Shown: one piece after another, positions 26,601 to 41,600 of the stretch
How positions within the stretch are numbered: the first letter of the stretch is position 1
Layout: each line of letters starts with the position of its first letter
DNA from: Pardosa pseudoannulata
Taxonomy: Eukaryota > Arthropoda > Arachnida > Araneae > Lycosidae
Assembly: GCA_032207245.1 (NCBI GenBank)
Contig: CM063498.1
Span: 95,915,870-95,979,869 of the forward strand
Reading direction: 5' to 3'
Length of the DNA: 64,000 nt
The notes under the pieces: model-generated
Database searches by the model: none
Seen by the model: the letters and a program-made list of their open reading frames with translations, nothing else
Told to the model about the DNA's origin: nothing
Position numbers and translations under genes: made by a program

Positions 26601-29600
26601 CTTTTTATTTTGAACATTTTACATTGTTTATTTGTAGACTTTTTTTCCCCAAGAATTTTAGTTACAAAATAATGTATACCTTAAACTGTACAAATTCAAA
26701 AATATGCATTGCTTTCTAGGTTTTATAAACAAATAGAAAAAGTATTTTTAAATTTTTAACTATTTAAATAACAAAACAAAATAATTTATAAATTTTTAGT
26801 ATTTTTTTAAACATAGGACTGAAAATATTTTCTATTGTATTTTTACAGTTGTGGGACCAAATGTTTTTAGCTGTAAAATGTCATTAAAAATGTAAAGTAC
26901 CTATTTCATATGAATATTATATATTAATAAAAGGAGGGGAGGCATGTTAAGTCTATAGGACTTTGACATTTTCTTTTAAATCGTTGTCAAACTTAACTAA
27001 ACAGTATCACATCCAATATAAATATCTTGTATGCATTTGAAACAACCGAATGTTTTAAAAACGTTATAGAAATTTTTTTTTTTTTTATACTATTATGAAG
27101 GTTTTGAAATACATATAGTAAATGTTATTCCAAAATATTGTTAGTGAAATTATTATTTTTCCCAGTTATTATTCCAAAATATTGGTAGTCAAATAATAGT
27201 GGTTCTTTGTGAATTTCCATGACAGGAATTAAATCAGTAATTTCATGACATTTCTGTAATGTTATTGGGATGTTCTTCAGAAGGGATTTCTATTTTAAAC
27301 ACTATTTAATAACAAATCAATAGCAGCAGGATTTTCCTCACTTAAATAAACTTTATTAAAGCTAGTCATGGTAAGTGAGATGTCTGTCAGGAAAGATTAG
27401 ATATTTAATCTAAGTCATTCATTATAGACTGAATTTTTTCATTACTCCTTTCAATACTTATCTTATCTACACCTTTAGTTTGTGAAATTAAGTGTCCTTT
27501 TTGCCATGAGAATGCATTTTAAATGCTAATTTTTCAATTTTGAGTAACTCCTGTTTTAACCTAAAAGTACTAACTTAGGAACTAATATAGATATATTTGT
27601 ATAACTTTGTTATAGCTCTGCTCGTAAGTGATAATCTTCAGTTTAAAGCACCTAGAACAAGTTTAATATTTTTCAAATTTCAGTTTTGCTTCAGTATTAG
27701 AATGATTTAACTGACATTATTACAGAAGTAAAAATTCTAACGTACAATAAAAAGTAAATACGGCAAATAATTTTTGCATGACATATTTTTTCAAAATAAA
27801 TGTAATTACTGTAAAAAATTAAAAATAAATTTATCAATCATAAACAATTTTTTTTTGTATGTGTATGTTTTTAAAGTTACTAAATTGTATAAGAAATAAG
27901 ATGATATCTAAATTCGTCCATTAGATTTTTTTTTTCATTTTATTTGATAATAAAAAAAATTGTGCACCTCTAATCTGCCAATAATTTTAAACTAAAAAAA
28001 ATTTTACAGTAGTTGGACAGTTTTAAAAAAATAAAATAAAAAAATTTATGCATCCTCTTTTTGTCATGCAGAATTGTCTTTGTTTTTGAAGTGATACCTT
28101 ATTTGATTCTTACTAAGATGCATTTCATATTGCTTGGAACCTTTTGTGTGTAAAAATTAAACAATGCATGCTATTGTTATACCTAAACAAATTTTTAATA
28201 AATTTTAGGTTTTGCCTTAAATTTTTTATTCACCCAAATTGTATCACATTTTGATAACCCCAATTGTCTAGAATACGAGTACAGTTATTTGGAACAATAT
28301 TTCCCATTAACAAAATAAAAATTTCTATTCTCCTAGATTTTCTATAAAGCATAAATCTTTGATTTACTAGCCCATTAGAATTTCTTTAGACCTTGAAACT
28401 TAATATTAATTTTATATATAATTATCACTTAAAGACTTTAACATGCATTAACTTGCACAAGGCTATCATGTACTTTGATAGCATATTTGTATTCCTATAA
28501 AAAAATAAAAATTAAAATTGGTATTAAATTAAATTTTTTAAAATGCTACACATTCAGTATCTGTTTAAAACTTTAAACTATTTAATGATTCAGATTATTG
28601 TATTACATCAATAATACAAATGCTTTTTTATATATATGCATCCTTTAGGGGAAATACATGTAGGCAAAATCAGTTATTTATAGAATTTAAAAAAAGTCAT
28701 CCATTGTAAAAGTATTAAAGAAGAAATATTTAATTATTAAATATTAGTTTTTTAAAATTCCCACTAAAAGCTGGGGAATATGGTATCTAGAGGAAAAGTG
28801 TACAACTTCCTGCAAGTATGCAAAATAAATTGTATGGATTATTCCTTCATTGATAGAATATAATATTCTATTGGTGCTTTTTGTTGAAGATATTCTTAAC
28901 CAATTTTTCAATTTCTGCTATAATTAATATAACATTTTTGAATGCAACTGCATTATGTAAGCTTGATTTAGCACTTTTCTTCTTTATATGTGAGCTTTTG
29001 AACTAGTTTTAGTATATTAACCATACTGAACTTGCTTGTAGCTGTTCCTTACTATGGAACCTCTTTTCCTCATCTAGAATCCGGTAGTAAGGGAGGTATG
29101 ACTCTATTTTTGGACTTAAGCATGTTCTGTATGCGTGTTGTAGTGAACATTTGTATTGTGCATGCCACTACTTTATTGTAATAGTTGCTTGAACAGTGCC
29201 ATCTGAATAAAATATTTTTTTCTAAACTATGTTTCTTTGTCATTGATTTGACTTGATTTTCAGAAGCTGATTTATGAATTTCTGACATAACTGACATAAA
29301 CAAATGGTTACTGAAAGTATATAACACTCATTCAATATTGCCACATACTAGATTTGATGTCGTCTTTCATTCTCACTCATTTTGTAATACAAATTGTACA
29401 CAACTTATTTTTTTCTAATTATGCACATAATCTTGTATGTTTTAAGTAGTTTTAAAATAGTTACATACACTATTTCTTGTCATATCTATAACAATTTCCA
29501 CAGCTTTAATTCAGATTCACAAATGAACCCAATATTTATATATTTAAGTAATTCTTTGAGACATCTTACTATTTCAGTGATGACAGAGTGAAATAGCTGC

Positions 29601-32600
29601 AACTTTTTTCCAATTCTAAGTTCAGCTTCTTGATTAAAATTGAGTGAATAAAAGCCTTAATTTTACTTTAAAAAGTATTCCTTCAGTATTTTCCTTTTTA
29701 ATGACATATTTCAATGTAATGTTTTCAACGTTTAATCTATTTTTCTTCCTTTTCTGCTGCTATTAATTACTCTAAATGGTAAGAATACACTTTTTTTAAA
29801 AATTTAATATTTATAATTAGATGAGTCTTCTAATTAGTTACTGTATTCAAAATTGTTTTAAATGTTAGGAGTTTTATAAATACAAATCTGTGTTAGATTG
29901 GTTTAGTCTGTAAATGTAATGTTTAATTTTTTAGTGATTTTTAAAAATTTTATTTGAGGTTTCAACACATTAATAAGATTTAAAAAAATAGTAATAATGG
30001 AGTAGATATAGAATTTTTTCAATACTGGGGATTTTATTAAATTTGTTAAACTCTGGTCCTATATCAGCTTTTTTATTCCTTATTCAAATCGTCTTGTATC
30101 ATTCATGCTTAGAATGAGCATAATACTCTGTTCTTTACAATTCATTTTGAACAATTTTGTCATTTTTTTAAATAAAGTTAATTGCTTTTCATATTGAAAT
30201 GTTATTACTCAAATTAAGTTGAATAACCTTAAAGGGAAAATGTATTTAAAAGGGGAGAGTTTGTTTTATTTCAGTGGAAATTATATTCAATTCAAGAAAA
30301 TTTTTTCATTAAATTAATCTAAGATAAAGAAATCTGCAAGTTTCAATAATCACAAGTGGGTTTTTTCCTGGTGTTTATACAAAGCAAGTGAGTTTTAACA
30401 CTAGAACTGCAGGAGGGGTCATTGTGACCCCCAAACTGTTTTGTGTTATCTTTACAGATTTATTCTTTTCCAGATAGTAATAAATTTTTATAAAAATATT
30501 TCTTTTGATAAATTTTGAAAACATATTTTAATGAGTATTATAATATTTTTGTTATTACTATCTGAAAAAAAAATACTCTTAAGATAAAAAAGTTTTTGGT
30601 CAAAATGACCCTTGTTGCAGCTCTAATCCTAATTAATGACTATGAATTGGCTTTACTTTGGGAATGAAAAAGAAAAAAAGTTTTAAGAGATTCCTACTGT
30701 GCATTTTCTGGTAGCGCTTCTGAATCCTTCATATATTTTGATTCATTAAAGCTTATTTATGTATATATTTTATTAAATATTTTTGTACATGGCTGACAAT
30801 TTATAGTTGATATCTTAAAATACAATGAGAAGAATAAGAAATCAACTTGATTTCAATCAGCATTGCCTCATCTGATGGGATCACTGAATTTAATTAGGAT
30901 TTTTCAAATATCTTGCCATTTTTGTGTGCAGTCTTAGAAAAAGAATATTTGAATTACTTTCCCTTAATAGCTGTTGATACTGAGGTCTTACCTTATTTGC
31001 TGAAGTACTTATTGGATAAAATAATTCATTTAGATGTTCCACCAACATCTCGCCCTACACGTCCTCCAGGAGCTTGTTCAAGGGATGAAGCCACATGTCA
31101 GAATGGAGAATGTATTCCTTGGGAATATGCTTGTGATGGAGATTTTGATTGTACTGATCGTTCAGATGAACTTAACTGTGGTATGTATGAGCATCAAAGT
31201 TTAGCCTTGAATTTTTTAATTATAAATTCTAGAGATTATGTGGTGATAAATTTGCTCTTTCATATATATTACATTACTAACTAAAAAAAACTTAAACATT
31301 CCAGGAAGTAATTATGCTGGCACTTTTTTATGTAAAACACTTTTGTCTAGAGACGCTTGTGCCTTGATTAATTCAGCTGTTTGTTATTTAAACAACTGTA
31401 GTGTTGCAGTCTTTTTTTGAAAGGATAAATGAAGGATAAACTTTGTTCATTCACTCAATAGTAAGAAAAAAAATTATGCATAATTTCCACTGAGGTATTA
31501 GATATGCATCTTCTTTCAGACTTCAAGGCTACACATGTTTAAATACTTTTTTTTTCCATTTTTTATTCATGATTCATGATTTTATGCATCGGTCCATCCT
31601 TAAATTAATTCTTTCAAGCATTGTTATTGATACATTTATTATCTTGCTTTCAAAAAAGCTGTTGTTCAGAAGAGATATTTTATGACTTTAATTTTTATGA
31701 AGAAATTAAAATTTTAATATAACTTAGAACTCTACCAGCTATTTACTGAGTATCATTTTAATGGATAAATTACAAACAGGGATTACATAAAGAATAAAAC
31801 TATACTACAGAGCTATTTACACTATAACATTTTTTAAGTGTGATGTCATTTTTTATTATAGTTAACTGCTTAATGTTAAAATTGAAATAAGAATAAATTT
31901 CTTTTAATTAAACCAGAAGGTTGTTTAATCTTTGCTTTAATTATCATTTAATTTTTGTGTGTATTTTCCTTGAAATTTTAAGTGATGATGAAAAAGTTTA
32001 AAATGTCATTCATATGTCAGTTGTAAAGAGGTATGGAATATAGAAAAGTTAAGTTCATCCACAAAGCATTTTTCATCTGCAATTATTACTCATGTTTATT
32101 ATATAAGGTTTTACTAGGCTTAAAGAATTAAATTCTAATTGCTATAATGTTTTTGCGTTAAACTGTAATTAAAATTCTCTTAAATTTATCTTACTTTTTA
32201 AGGACAGATTCTTTTGTGACAATTTCATTTTTGCCAAATTCCTCTTCCACTTTTGAATTGTAGTATAAGATATTCATATAAACTCTTAATAATTAGAAAG
32301 ATAATTTGTATTACATAATCTTAACCATATTGAAATGAGTTGAAAATTATATGCAGTACTTTTTCTTCTTTAAGTCAAGTTTAAAATTAAGAAGAAATTT
32401 TTTGCTTTAGTTACCAAAGAATAGCCATAGATAAGTGTTTCAACCCTTAGCAAATCCAACCAAGTAATGGCAAATGTTTATATTTATTAAAGTGTAAACA
32501 TTTGCTATTACTTGGTTGATTGGTCTGACAAGCTTATTTTCTTAATAAAACATTAAAAGTTTATATTTTGTTTTACTTAGAGCTTAGTTACTACAAATGA

Positions 32601-35600
32601 ATAGGCATAGTGCATTTCCATTAAGTAAAATTAAACATAAGCCTGCAGTAGTTGAGTTGTTAATGTGCTGTATTCTTGGTAACAGAATCTGGATTTAAAT
32701 CCCACTGTTGATTTGAATGTTTTTGTTATTATTGAGGAATAGCTTTAGGCAGTAAGTTTCAGATTAATCCTTGTGAGGAAAAATAAATTGATCACAGTGC
32801 TCTGAAAAAAAAAAAAAAATGTGAACTAGGCAAAATTGAAAGTTTATTTATTTATAATGAATTTTAATTTTATTTTTCATTAAATATTTAATATTGCATA
32901 GCACATAAGTTTAATATATTTATATCAATTTAAGAATAACACTGCTGTATTGAAGAAAATGTCTTTTATAATTTTCTTTGATCTCATCTTTGTTTTTTAA
33001 ATTTTCAGACAATCAATTCCAATGCCAACCAAATGAATTCCAGTGTGATAACAAAAAATGTGTTCTAAAAGTATGGCGATGTGATGGAGATAATGATTGT
33101 GGTGATAACAGTGATGAAAAATCTTGTAGTAAGTAAACAGAACTGTCCAGTTCAGATCATTCAATCTTTTAGCTTTGCAGATTTTATGCGAAGTAGATTA
33201 ACTCTAGTATATTAACTTTCTCATATTCGAAGAATGAATAGAGCTTGCCTACTTGTTTGCTTGAAAATAGATTGTAATTTACAACCGAATAGTGACTTTT
33301 GTATACTTTATTGGTGGGCTAGAGAACTTATGTTTTGATCACATGGTCTTTAAACTTTATGCCTCTATTTTTTTAAAGTTTTTATTCTTGTATTTTAATG
33401 CTGTTAAAATGCTCTTAAGGTCTTTTTGATTGTTCCTTTTCGAGGTAACTTGTAGTACATTTTAATTTGGTCTAATGTCTTTATTTGTTGGGTGAGTAGT
33501 CTAACTTGTATGGATTATAGTCAATTGGCCATTAGTAATAGCAGCTTAAACAGATGGGAGGAAAGATATCTTCTTTAAAGTTCATACTGTCAAATGTACC
33601 ATGTTTGTGAAGTGGTTCCGAAATTTTTTATGCACACATATTCCTTCTCACGAGGAAAAAAAAAAAAACTTGCCATGAATCCCAAATTGAAATAACTTTA
33701 TACAACTACTTAACAAAATTACATCTATAGGTTTGTTTTTAATAGTTACATGAAAAGGAAATATAAATAAAACATTTTTATATTTAAAATATCTATATAA
33801 AGTATGCCTTGTGTTTTAAATTATAAAAACAATTTTTTTTCGATGCTACTTATCAGATGGGCAAGCTTTGAGTTGATATGAGATTTATTTATGTTTAGCA
33901 AGTCTCCACCAACACTAATTTAAAGTCATTTCCTTTTTTGTGATGCTTATAAAATTAGTGAATGGCAGAAAAATGGCAACTGGTTTATTTATTTCTGTTT
34001 AACTTTCTTTAAAAAATGCTAATGAATCAGTTATTTTACTTCAACCTTTTGTTTGAAATTTTGAGGTTTTAAGATAGTGGTATTAAACTTTTTCTAGGGT
34101 AGAGAACACTTTTGAGAACAGTTTTCTTTAGTGGAATACTCAAGTTAATGAGACATAAGTTTGTCATCAGTTATTTTACTAGAATGGAGCAGTTATAATT
34201 AAAAATTATCGCATATAGTTAATTTCAATGTTTATTAAAATTAGTCAGTTTATCTGAAAGAAAAAAAAATATATAACTCTAATGTTGGAAATTTGGGCTT
34301 GATGATATTTCTTTACTTATTCTATGTCAGAATGTCAACAAGATATTGACAGCCTCATTTCTTCCTTTTAATGTAAGTTTTTCATCTTTTTTAGTTTTTA
34401 TTTGTGTTAATGTGAAAATTAAAGTTCATAGTAAATATAAGTTACAAAACAGTAAAATATTTGACATTTTTATATCAGAAGTTATTCTTGATGGACTATT
34501 CAACCATTCTTTTATACTACTTTACACATAAGATTTGTGACTTAATCCAGTTCACTCACACAGAAAATTTTTAAAATGCTTATGGAACATGGAAGAATAC
34601 TGCTTTAAGATTTTGAAACCATTGGGAAGTTTTAATAAAAGCTTATTGAATTCTGCAACTCTTTTGAGAAATCATAAATGTTACAAAAAACAACAGTATT
34701 TCGGAACTTATTTAAAATGCTTTTTTAGGCCCAAACCCTCCTGGATCACCTTGTCGATATGATGAATACCGTTGCTTATCTGGTGATCAATGTATTCCTA
34801 AGAGCTTTCAGTGTGATGGTGAATTCGACTGTCAAGACAAATCTGATGAAATTGGTTGTGGTAAGTATTCAGTTTATTCCAACACTATTCTTACATGCCG
34901 ATTCTTTGTTATAGAAATATATTTTCAAATTTATGGCCACTCAAAAAACTGATATAGTATACTAGAAAATGCAGTAGAAACTCATATTTTTGCTGCATAT
35001 TTAATTTTAGAAATTTTATTAAAATATTCATTTTAGCTAAATTTTAACATGAAATATTATGTTAATGTTTGCATTGTGTAAGCCAGAGGTTTCTAACTTG
35101 GGTACTGCAGAACCCTAAGGCTCCCTGGAACTTTGACCAGGGTTCCCCTAGTGATCCCTATTTCCTTATTTAAAGTGCAAAAATTTTAGTAAAATTTAAA
35201 TGTTTGTAAAAGATTAAATTCTTAAAAGCAATTTACTTGTAAAAATAAATATAAACTAATATTTTATAAATAAATTAAAATCTTAAATTTTTCTGTGTCA
35301 CATGCTTCAAATACATTGAGATACATCAAGTACATTATGTCACATATTAGTATCCATTCTTTTTGCCTCTATTTGTCTGTATCAGATCCTTATTCACCAG
35401 GATTATCTGGGATAGAGCTGACCTATTGGTTTGCAGCACATATCCTGTAATACCAAGCCAAACATATTAGTTCTGTTAACATCATTTTTATATAAATTGC
35501 ACACAAGGGTACAAGTGAGAGTTATTTTGTTTTTATATTATAATTGATAACTTTACTATTTATTGCCTCTTTTATTTTAAAAAATAGCCATTTACCATTC

Positions 35601-38600
35601 AGTATCTTATTAGGATGTTTGTTTTGTAATAAAATAAAGATATAATAATAATTTTGTAAATCTGAGTAGATTAAGCTTTGGTATCCTATTTTTTCTGCTC
35701 TTTGATCAAGAGGTTCCTCCAAGAAAACAATAGGCTCAAAGGGTTTGCCCAAGTGTAAAAACTTGAATTTCCTTGGTCTAAGTAAATGCAAATTCTTTTT
35801 AAATGTGTTAAAATGTTTAAAGCAGCTGTAATTACATATTTGGTAGTGTATTTAAATATTTTATTTTTTCTTAAATGGCTTTTATACATTGACTAAAAGT
35901 ACTTTAATTATAATATAGAATTTTATCTAGTTGAATTTTTGTTATATTAACTATAATTTTTTATCAGTTGAATGTATTTTTGTAGCACCTTAGTGTTGTT
36001 TATTGAAGTTTCTGAGATATATTACTAGGTATTAACTCTTTTATTTTACCAACTTTAGCTTCACCAACAATAACCCAAGCCCCTCCAGAGACATTAACTG
36101 TAGAAGAAGGAGAAACTGTTACAATTGTGTGTACTGCTGTTGGAAACCCTACTCCAATTATTAGTTGGAGGTTAAATTGGGGTAATATTCCCCCTGGACC
36201 CAGAGTTTCTGTTACTAGTGAAAATGGTCGTGGAACTGTTACTATTCGAGATTCTCGGCAAAGTGATCAAGGAGCCTGGAGTTGTGAAGCTATAAATAGC
36301 AAAGACAGTGTTCTTGCAGTACCTGACACAATCTTGGTAGTTAAGCGTAAGTTTTTTTAATGTTGTTAGACCATTATTATTATTATTGTATTGTAAGATT
36401 GTAACCAGAAATTCTTTTAAGGGAGGGGCAAACAAAAATTAGACTATTTAAAAAAAAGTAGTTAAATAATGCCACAAACACCACTATTTATGTATACTAA
36501 TGAGTATTGTAAGACAATTCAATTAACATTCTTACTGATAAAGACATCCTTTTCCTTAGAGCATGCAGTATGGTATAAAGTTTTTTTTTTTAGAAGCTTT
36601 TTCATGAGCCCAGGTTATTTGGTACCAGTACCCCCCCCCCATAAATGGCTTCCTTGTCTAAGGCTCTGATTTAACAGTTAGACCTATAATGAACTGAAGG
36701 TACCACAGATTTTGTGAACTATATCAAGGGTTGATTGTACTCGAAGGGTACCCCAGAATTCCAAGTTGGAAATTTCCACCATAGTAATTAGAATTCAAAA
36801 AAGAAAAAAAATTAAACTTTTCTTGCCAAACTTTTGTTATCACTTGTGTTTCATGTTTTAGCTCAGGAGAAAGTATTCTACTGCAGTTAACATTTCCAGT
36901 CATCATGGGGGGTAGACGAGAAGAGGTGATTTGCTGAACTCTAGGATTTGACATTCAACTGGGTGTTTATGGATTTGTGCAAGTGTAGTGTTGCGAGGAT
37001 ACATTCTTACTACTCTTGGGGGTGTTTGTGGGGGGGGGATTAATATTTTACTTCTCTGATTATAGTTTAATCTAGCTCTTATTTTACTAAAACAGATTTC
37101 TCGTAAATAAATTGTATTTGATATTCAAGATTTGAAAATCCAGTTCTTAAGTCTAATTTGTTTAACATCTAAGAGATCAAAAGAAATTTAGTAATTTTTT
37201 TTTCAATTTAATTGTTAAAATTGAAGCAGTCACTGCTTGAATTACCTAACAATAGAAATTTTATTAAATCTAATATTAGTAACATGCAATTATTTGTTAC
37301 ATTTAATGAACTTTTTTTGGTTCAAAGTTTTTGATTTTGGAGGATATAATTTTCTGGATTTTTACTTAGAGGCACAATTGCTCCTGTATATGCAAACTGT
37401 TAAGAAAAATGTTCGATTTAACTAAATCTATAATTCATTAATTGCTAAGTAGATGCAGCATTGATGTAATTGAAAAATTAATAAAAATGTATTTAAGATA
37501 TTTAATGAATTAAATTGACTAAAATCTGTAAAATTTTAGCTTAAATTTTTAATAAAATTATATTTTAATTTCTTATGCTTTAATAATCGATAAAATTTTA
37601 GTCAATTTAATAGGTAGTTTATACTAATTGTCTATTAAATTGACAAAAAAGTTGAGACAAATAAAAAAATAATTTTACTTTTTTAACTTTTGCTCTGTTT
37701 TGACAGAAAAAAAAATGTAATCATTATGTGATTCCAGAATGTTTTATGAAATTCTTTGTCTAATACAACAAAAGATTTTAACTTTTTTTTTCTTCCACTG
37801 CTTGCGTGTACAAAAACTTATCAATTAAATTGTCTTTGTTATGAAATTTAAGACAAAAAGATTTTTATGACTGAAGACTTTTTTAAAAATATTTTTTTAA
37901 AAAGTCAGTTGCCCACTGAAAGAGTTTGTTATATATGATTTAGGATGTTTTCCATAAACATATAACATGAAAAAGTACTGAAAAATAGCAAGACCAAAAA
38001 TTTTGTTTGCTATATCCAGGAGTAATTAACTTCAATATAGACCAATCCACCCCAATATAGTAAACACTGAACACAATTAGTGTTCAGTATTTACTATATT
38101 GGGGTTGACTACGATTTTTTGCCTTGCTTTGCAGCTCATATTAAGTTTTTCTTTCCTCTTTCAACATTAATATGTCTAATTAGATTATTTTGTTATCAAA
38201 TTCATTTTTGAGACCTTGTCTCCTTTTTTTAATAATTTTCTTTCTTTGCAGCTAAAGCAGGTGTTTGCAGGCCTCCATTATTTAATGAAAAAGCTTCTGT
38301 CACCTCAGACTGTTTGAAATGTTACTGTTTTGGAGTAACAGAAACCTGTTACAGTAGCAGTTTATTCGTCATCAATGTAAGTATTAGGAAAACTGTAAAT
38401 TTGTTATATTTATTCATTAAACTACAATTTAATATGTTGGCATTATGGAATTACTTTCATAAAGTTTTATTTACCATATTAACTAAAGCAACTCATGTAT
38501 GACTGAAGATATCAAACATGTAAATTTATTAAATATAGTGATCTAAAATGAAATTCACTATAAATTGCTCAGTTATATTATAGGTAGTAACCTACCACAT

Positions 38601-41600
38601 TTCAATTATGATTTCTAAATATTCTTCCATTCTAATTCAGTTTTCACAATGACTGAAAATTATATTCCTTGTAAAAATTTGTGAAAGAAACAATGGGGTG
38701 AAAATATAAATTTAAGTAATTTCCTTTTTTCTGATCATGGAGAGATGACTTGTCGTATGCCATTTTCTTTCGGGTAGCAGTATAAGAGTACTGTTTTTTA
38801 CATGGGGAAATGAAAACAATAGTAACATTCTTTTAAGTGTTAGTATTATATGAACATATAAAATATTTTTTAGATATATGTGAATAACAATTGATTTAAT
38901 ATATATTGAATTATAAAACAGCAATATAAAGAATTAAAAAAATTTTAAAAGATTAATAAAAAAAAATGTTAAGTCTTTTACGTTTTATAACAAACTCCAT
39001 AAACTTCAACTGCTCTTTGCCTTTTTATATTTCTTCAAACAATAAACGAATTTATTCTACTTTTATTTAAAAAAGATATCTTTAATTATTTTGCTAGCAC
39101 ATTGTCACAATTCTAAAGTTAGTTTTACTGTAAAATGATCTAGATATGAAATAATATTTGATGCATATAGCTTTATTTACTGGGGAAAAGTCTACCATAA
39201 ATTTAATTTCTCTGCTATTGAAAAGAAGTTGTAAACATTTTGTAAGATAATCTATTTTTAGATAAATTATATTCCTCAAAATGAATAATATACACTACTT
39301 AACCAGGTGTCACATGTATTTAAAACTTTTGTAAGTAATTTAAATTTTTGATAAATTGGGTTGTATTAAATTAATATTGTTGGCTATTAAACATGAAAAT
39401 AAGTCAAATATTGCCATCTATTTCATTTAGTTGCATACATTTTAAACTGAGATAGGCATTGATTTTTTTAACATTTAATTGTGATCAGTAATTTTTGCAG
39501 TGTTCTGAAACATAAGAAGACAGTTTTATTGCAATTTGTCTATTAGTTTGAGTAGAGATATAGAACATGCATACACACCTACAATGACCTTTTATTTATT
39601 ACTATTATTTCCAATACAAGGACACTTGCTTTCATAGCATTTGCCACTATCAAACCAAAGATATTTGTTTCTCATTTTATTATGGGTTCATTGTATAGGC
39701 AGCCAACTGATTTTTTAAATCTATTTTTATAAGATAACAAAATTTTTTTCAAAATTTTGATTGTTCTTAATATATCAAATTGTTGACATTTAAACTAAAA
39801 TATTAAGAAAAGAGCTTTGCAATCTGCTTTCAATTTGTTTTAACAAAAATGTTAAGAATTACGAAAAAAAGTTTTTAACAGTGATTAATAAAACTCTCCT
39901 CCTCGGTGAAACAGCCCCTAGGGGGCCAAGGCCTACGGTGCCAATCTCCGTTTTCCAGACCAAAGGCCCTGGGGTATGAAGCATATGTTCTGGTTAGGTG
40001 GTCAGCCTTACACGGAACCCCAAGTGTTTTGTTCCCAAGCATGCTTGGTCCTCAGTTTCTCTACCCACTGAAGGGATGAAAAGCTGAGTCAACCTTGCCC
40101 AGCCCGGGGATCGAACCTCGGACCTGTGGTGTGGGAATGCGAAGTGCTACGCTAATGCCACTGGGCTTAACAGTGATTAATAGCTTGTATTAATATAATA
40201 TACATACCTATAAATTTCTGTTAATATTTCTACTATATGCATGAAAAATTAATGTTATTTAATAGGTGAATTGTTTTAAACTTAAAAATAAAAAAGTTAT
40301 TTACTGAAATATTTCATTGAAAGCAATATTTAAATGTCTTACAATTTTTATTTACAGCTACCACTACAAACTGAGATATCAATTGTAGCTTTGCAAAAGG
40401 ATGGCAGAGGCAATTATGAAGATGTTGGTCAAAGATTTCCACCCAATCAAAATGCTATTCAATATAATTCTGCTAATAGAGAATATAAAGTTGAAAGTCA
40501 TATTCGCAATGATGCTCCATCTGATGTTTATTTCTACTGGAGCTTACCACCAGAGTTCCTTGGAAATCAGGTATGAGTTTTTGTACATTGGAATTGTTAG
40601 ATATAGTCATGTAACAAATAGTAATACAACCAAATAACTGAATATTTGATCAAATCTTAAGCCAAATATCAAATATTTAGCAATCAAGTACTTATTTTCA
40701 AAAAAAGTTTTACTTTTGACTGTAATTTCATAAATTATTACAGAATAAATACAAAGAAAATTTAGTGGATAAATTACTGAAGGTAAATTCCTATTTTGAT
40801 AATACTCTAGTAGAAATAGAGTGGAATGTCATCCCCTTAATCAGTGGAGAGCCAAATGTAGAAAACTTTCTAAGAGTCGAAAATTTAACAAGAAAATGTC
40901 TTTTACCTACTGCAAGCAGCATATACTGTGAGAAATCATTTTCTGAAGATGGTAATATACATGAAACAAAACAGAAGATTTCTTTTTGTAAATGCTGAAA
41001 AAATATTGTTTTTCCCTCACAATTTTACTTTACAATGATTTTTTCCCCAGCTATAAACCATGTTTAAACATCACTTTTATATCCTGTGTAGCTTGTTTTT
41101 ATAAGTATCAAAAGACTTTCATTAAATAAAAAAAATTTTAATGTGTTTTTATAATTTATATAATCATATATTTGTACTACACATTATTGATAAATTGGTA
41201 TCCAGTGTATTCATCATGAAGAAATTTTAATTGCTGATTCAAATAGTATTCAGACTTCTATTAACAAATTGTATGAATTTCTATTTTAATATAAAAGTTT
41301 TCACAGCAAATTATATTTAAATACATATAAGTTTGCCAAAATATTTTTGCTAAATTATACTACATTATTAAGTACACGTATGTGTTATGCAACTTAAATG
41401 GAGTCAATATTAGATTTTCAAATAATTAATGCAGCAGAATGTAACTTTGCAACAAACTTAGATAAATGTTTAAAATCACTGTTTTAAAAAATCCTTTTAT
41501 TTTCATAAATTTACTTGGTCAATTATCTAACAATATTTGTCATAAGTATTTGGCTGAGTATTAATGTGATATTTGGTCAGGCTGAATATTACGGCAAAAG

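Larger units (their letters stand above)
31181..33008 (+). other. Intron with SINE and hairpin
   Basis: 1.8 kb. Contains the hairpin at 32457-32518 and a diverged SINE at about 32641-32818. Otherwise AT-rich. Confidence 0.7.

Noticed and set aside
29070..29327. 85-codon minus-strand frame in the longest intron
   Set aside because: No domain or cysteine pattern recognised; no supporting neighbours.
34729..34860. Ser-Gly-Asp in LDLa repeat 20 as a glycosaminoglycan attachment site
   Set aside because: The SGD lies between two disulfide-bonded cysteines of a folded repeat, not in an acidic flexible stretch; heparan sulfate sites of perlecan are expected outside the window.
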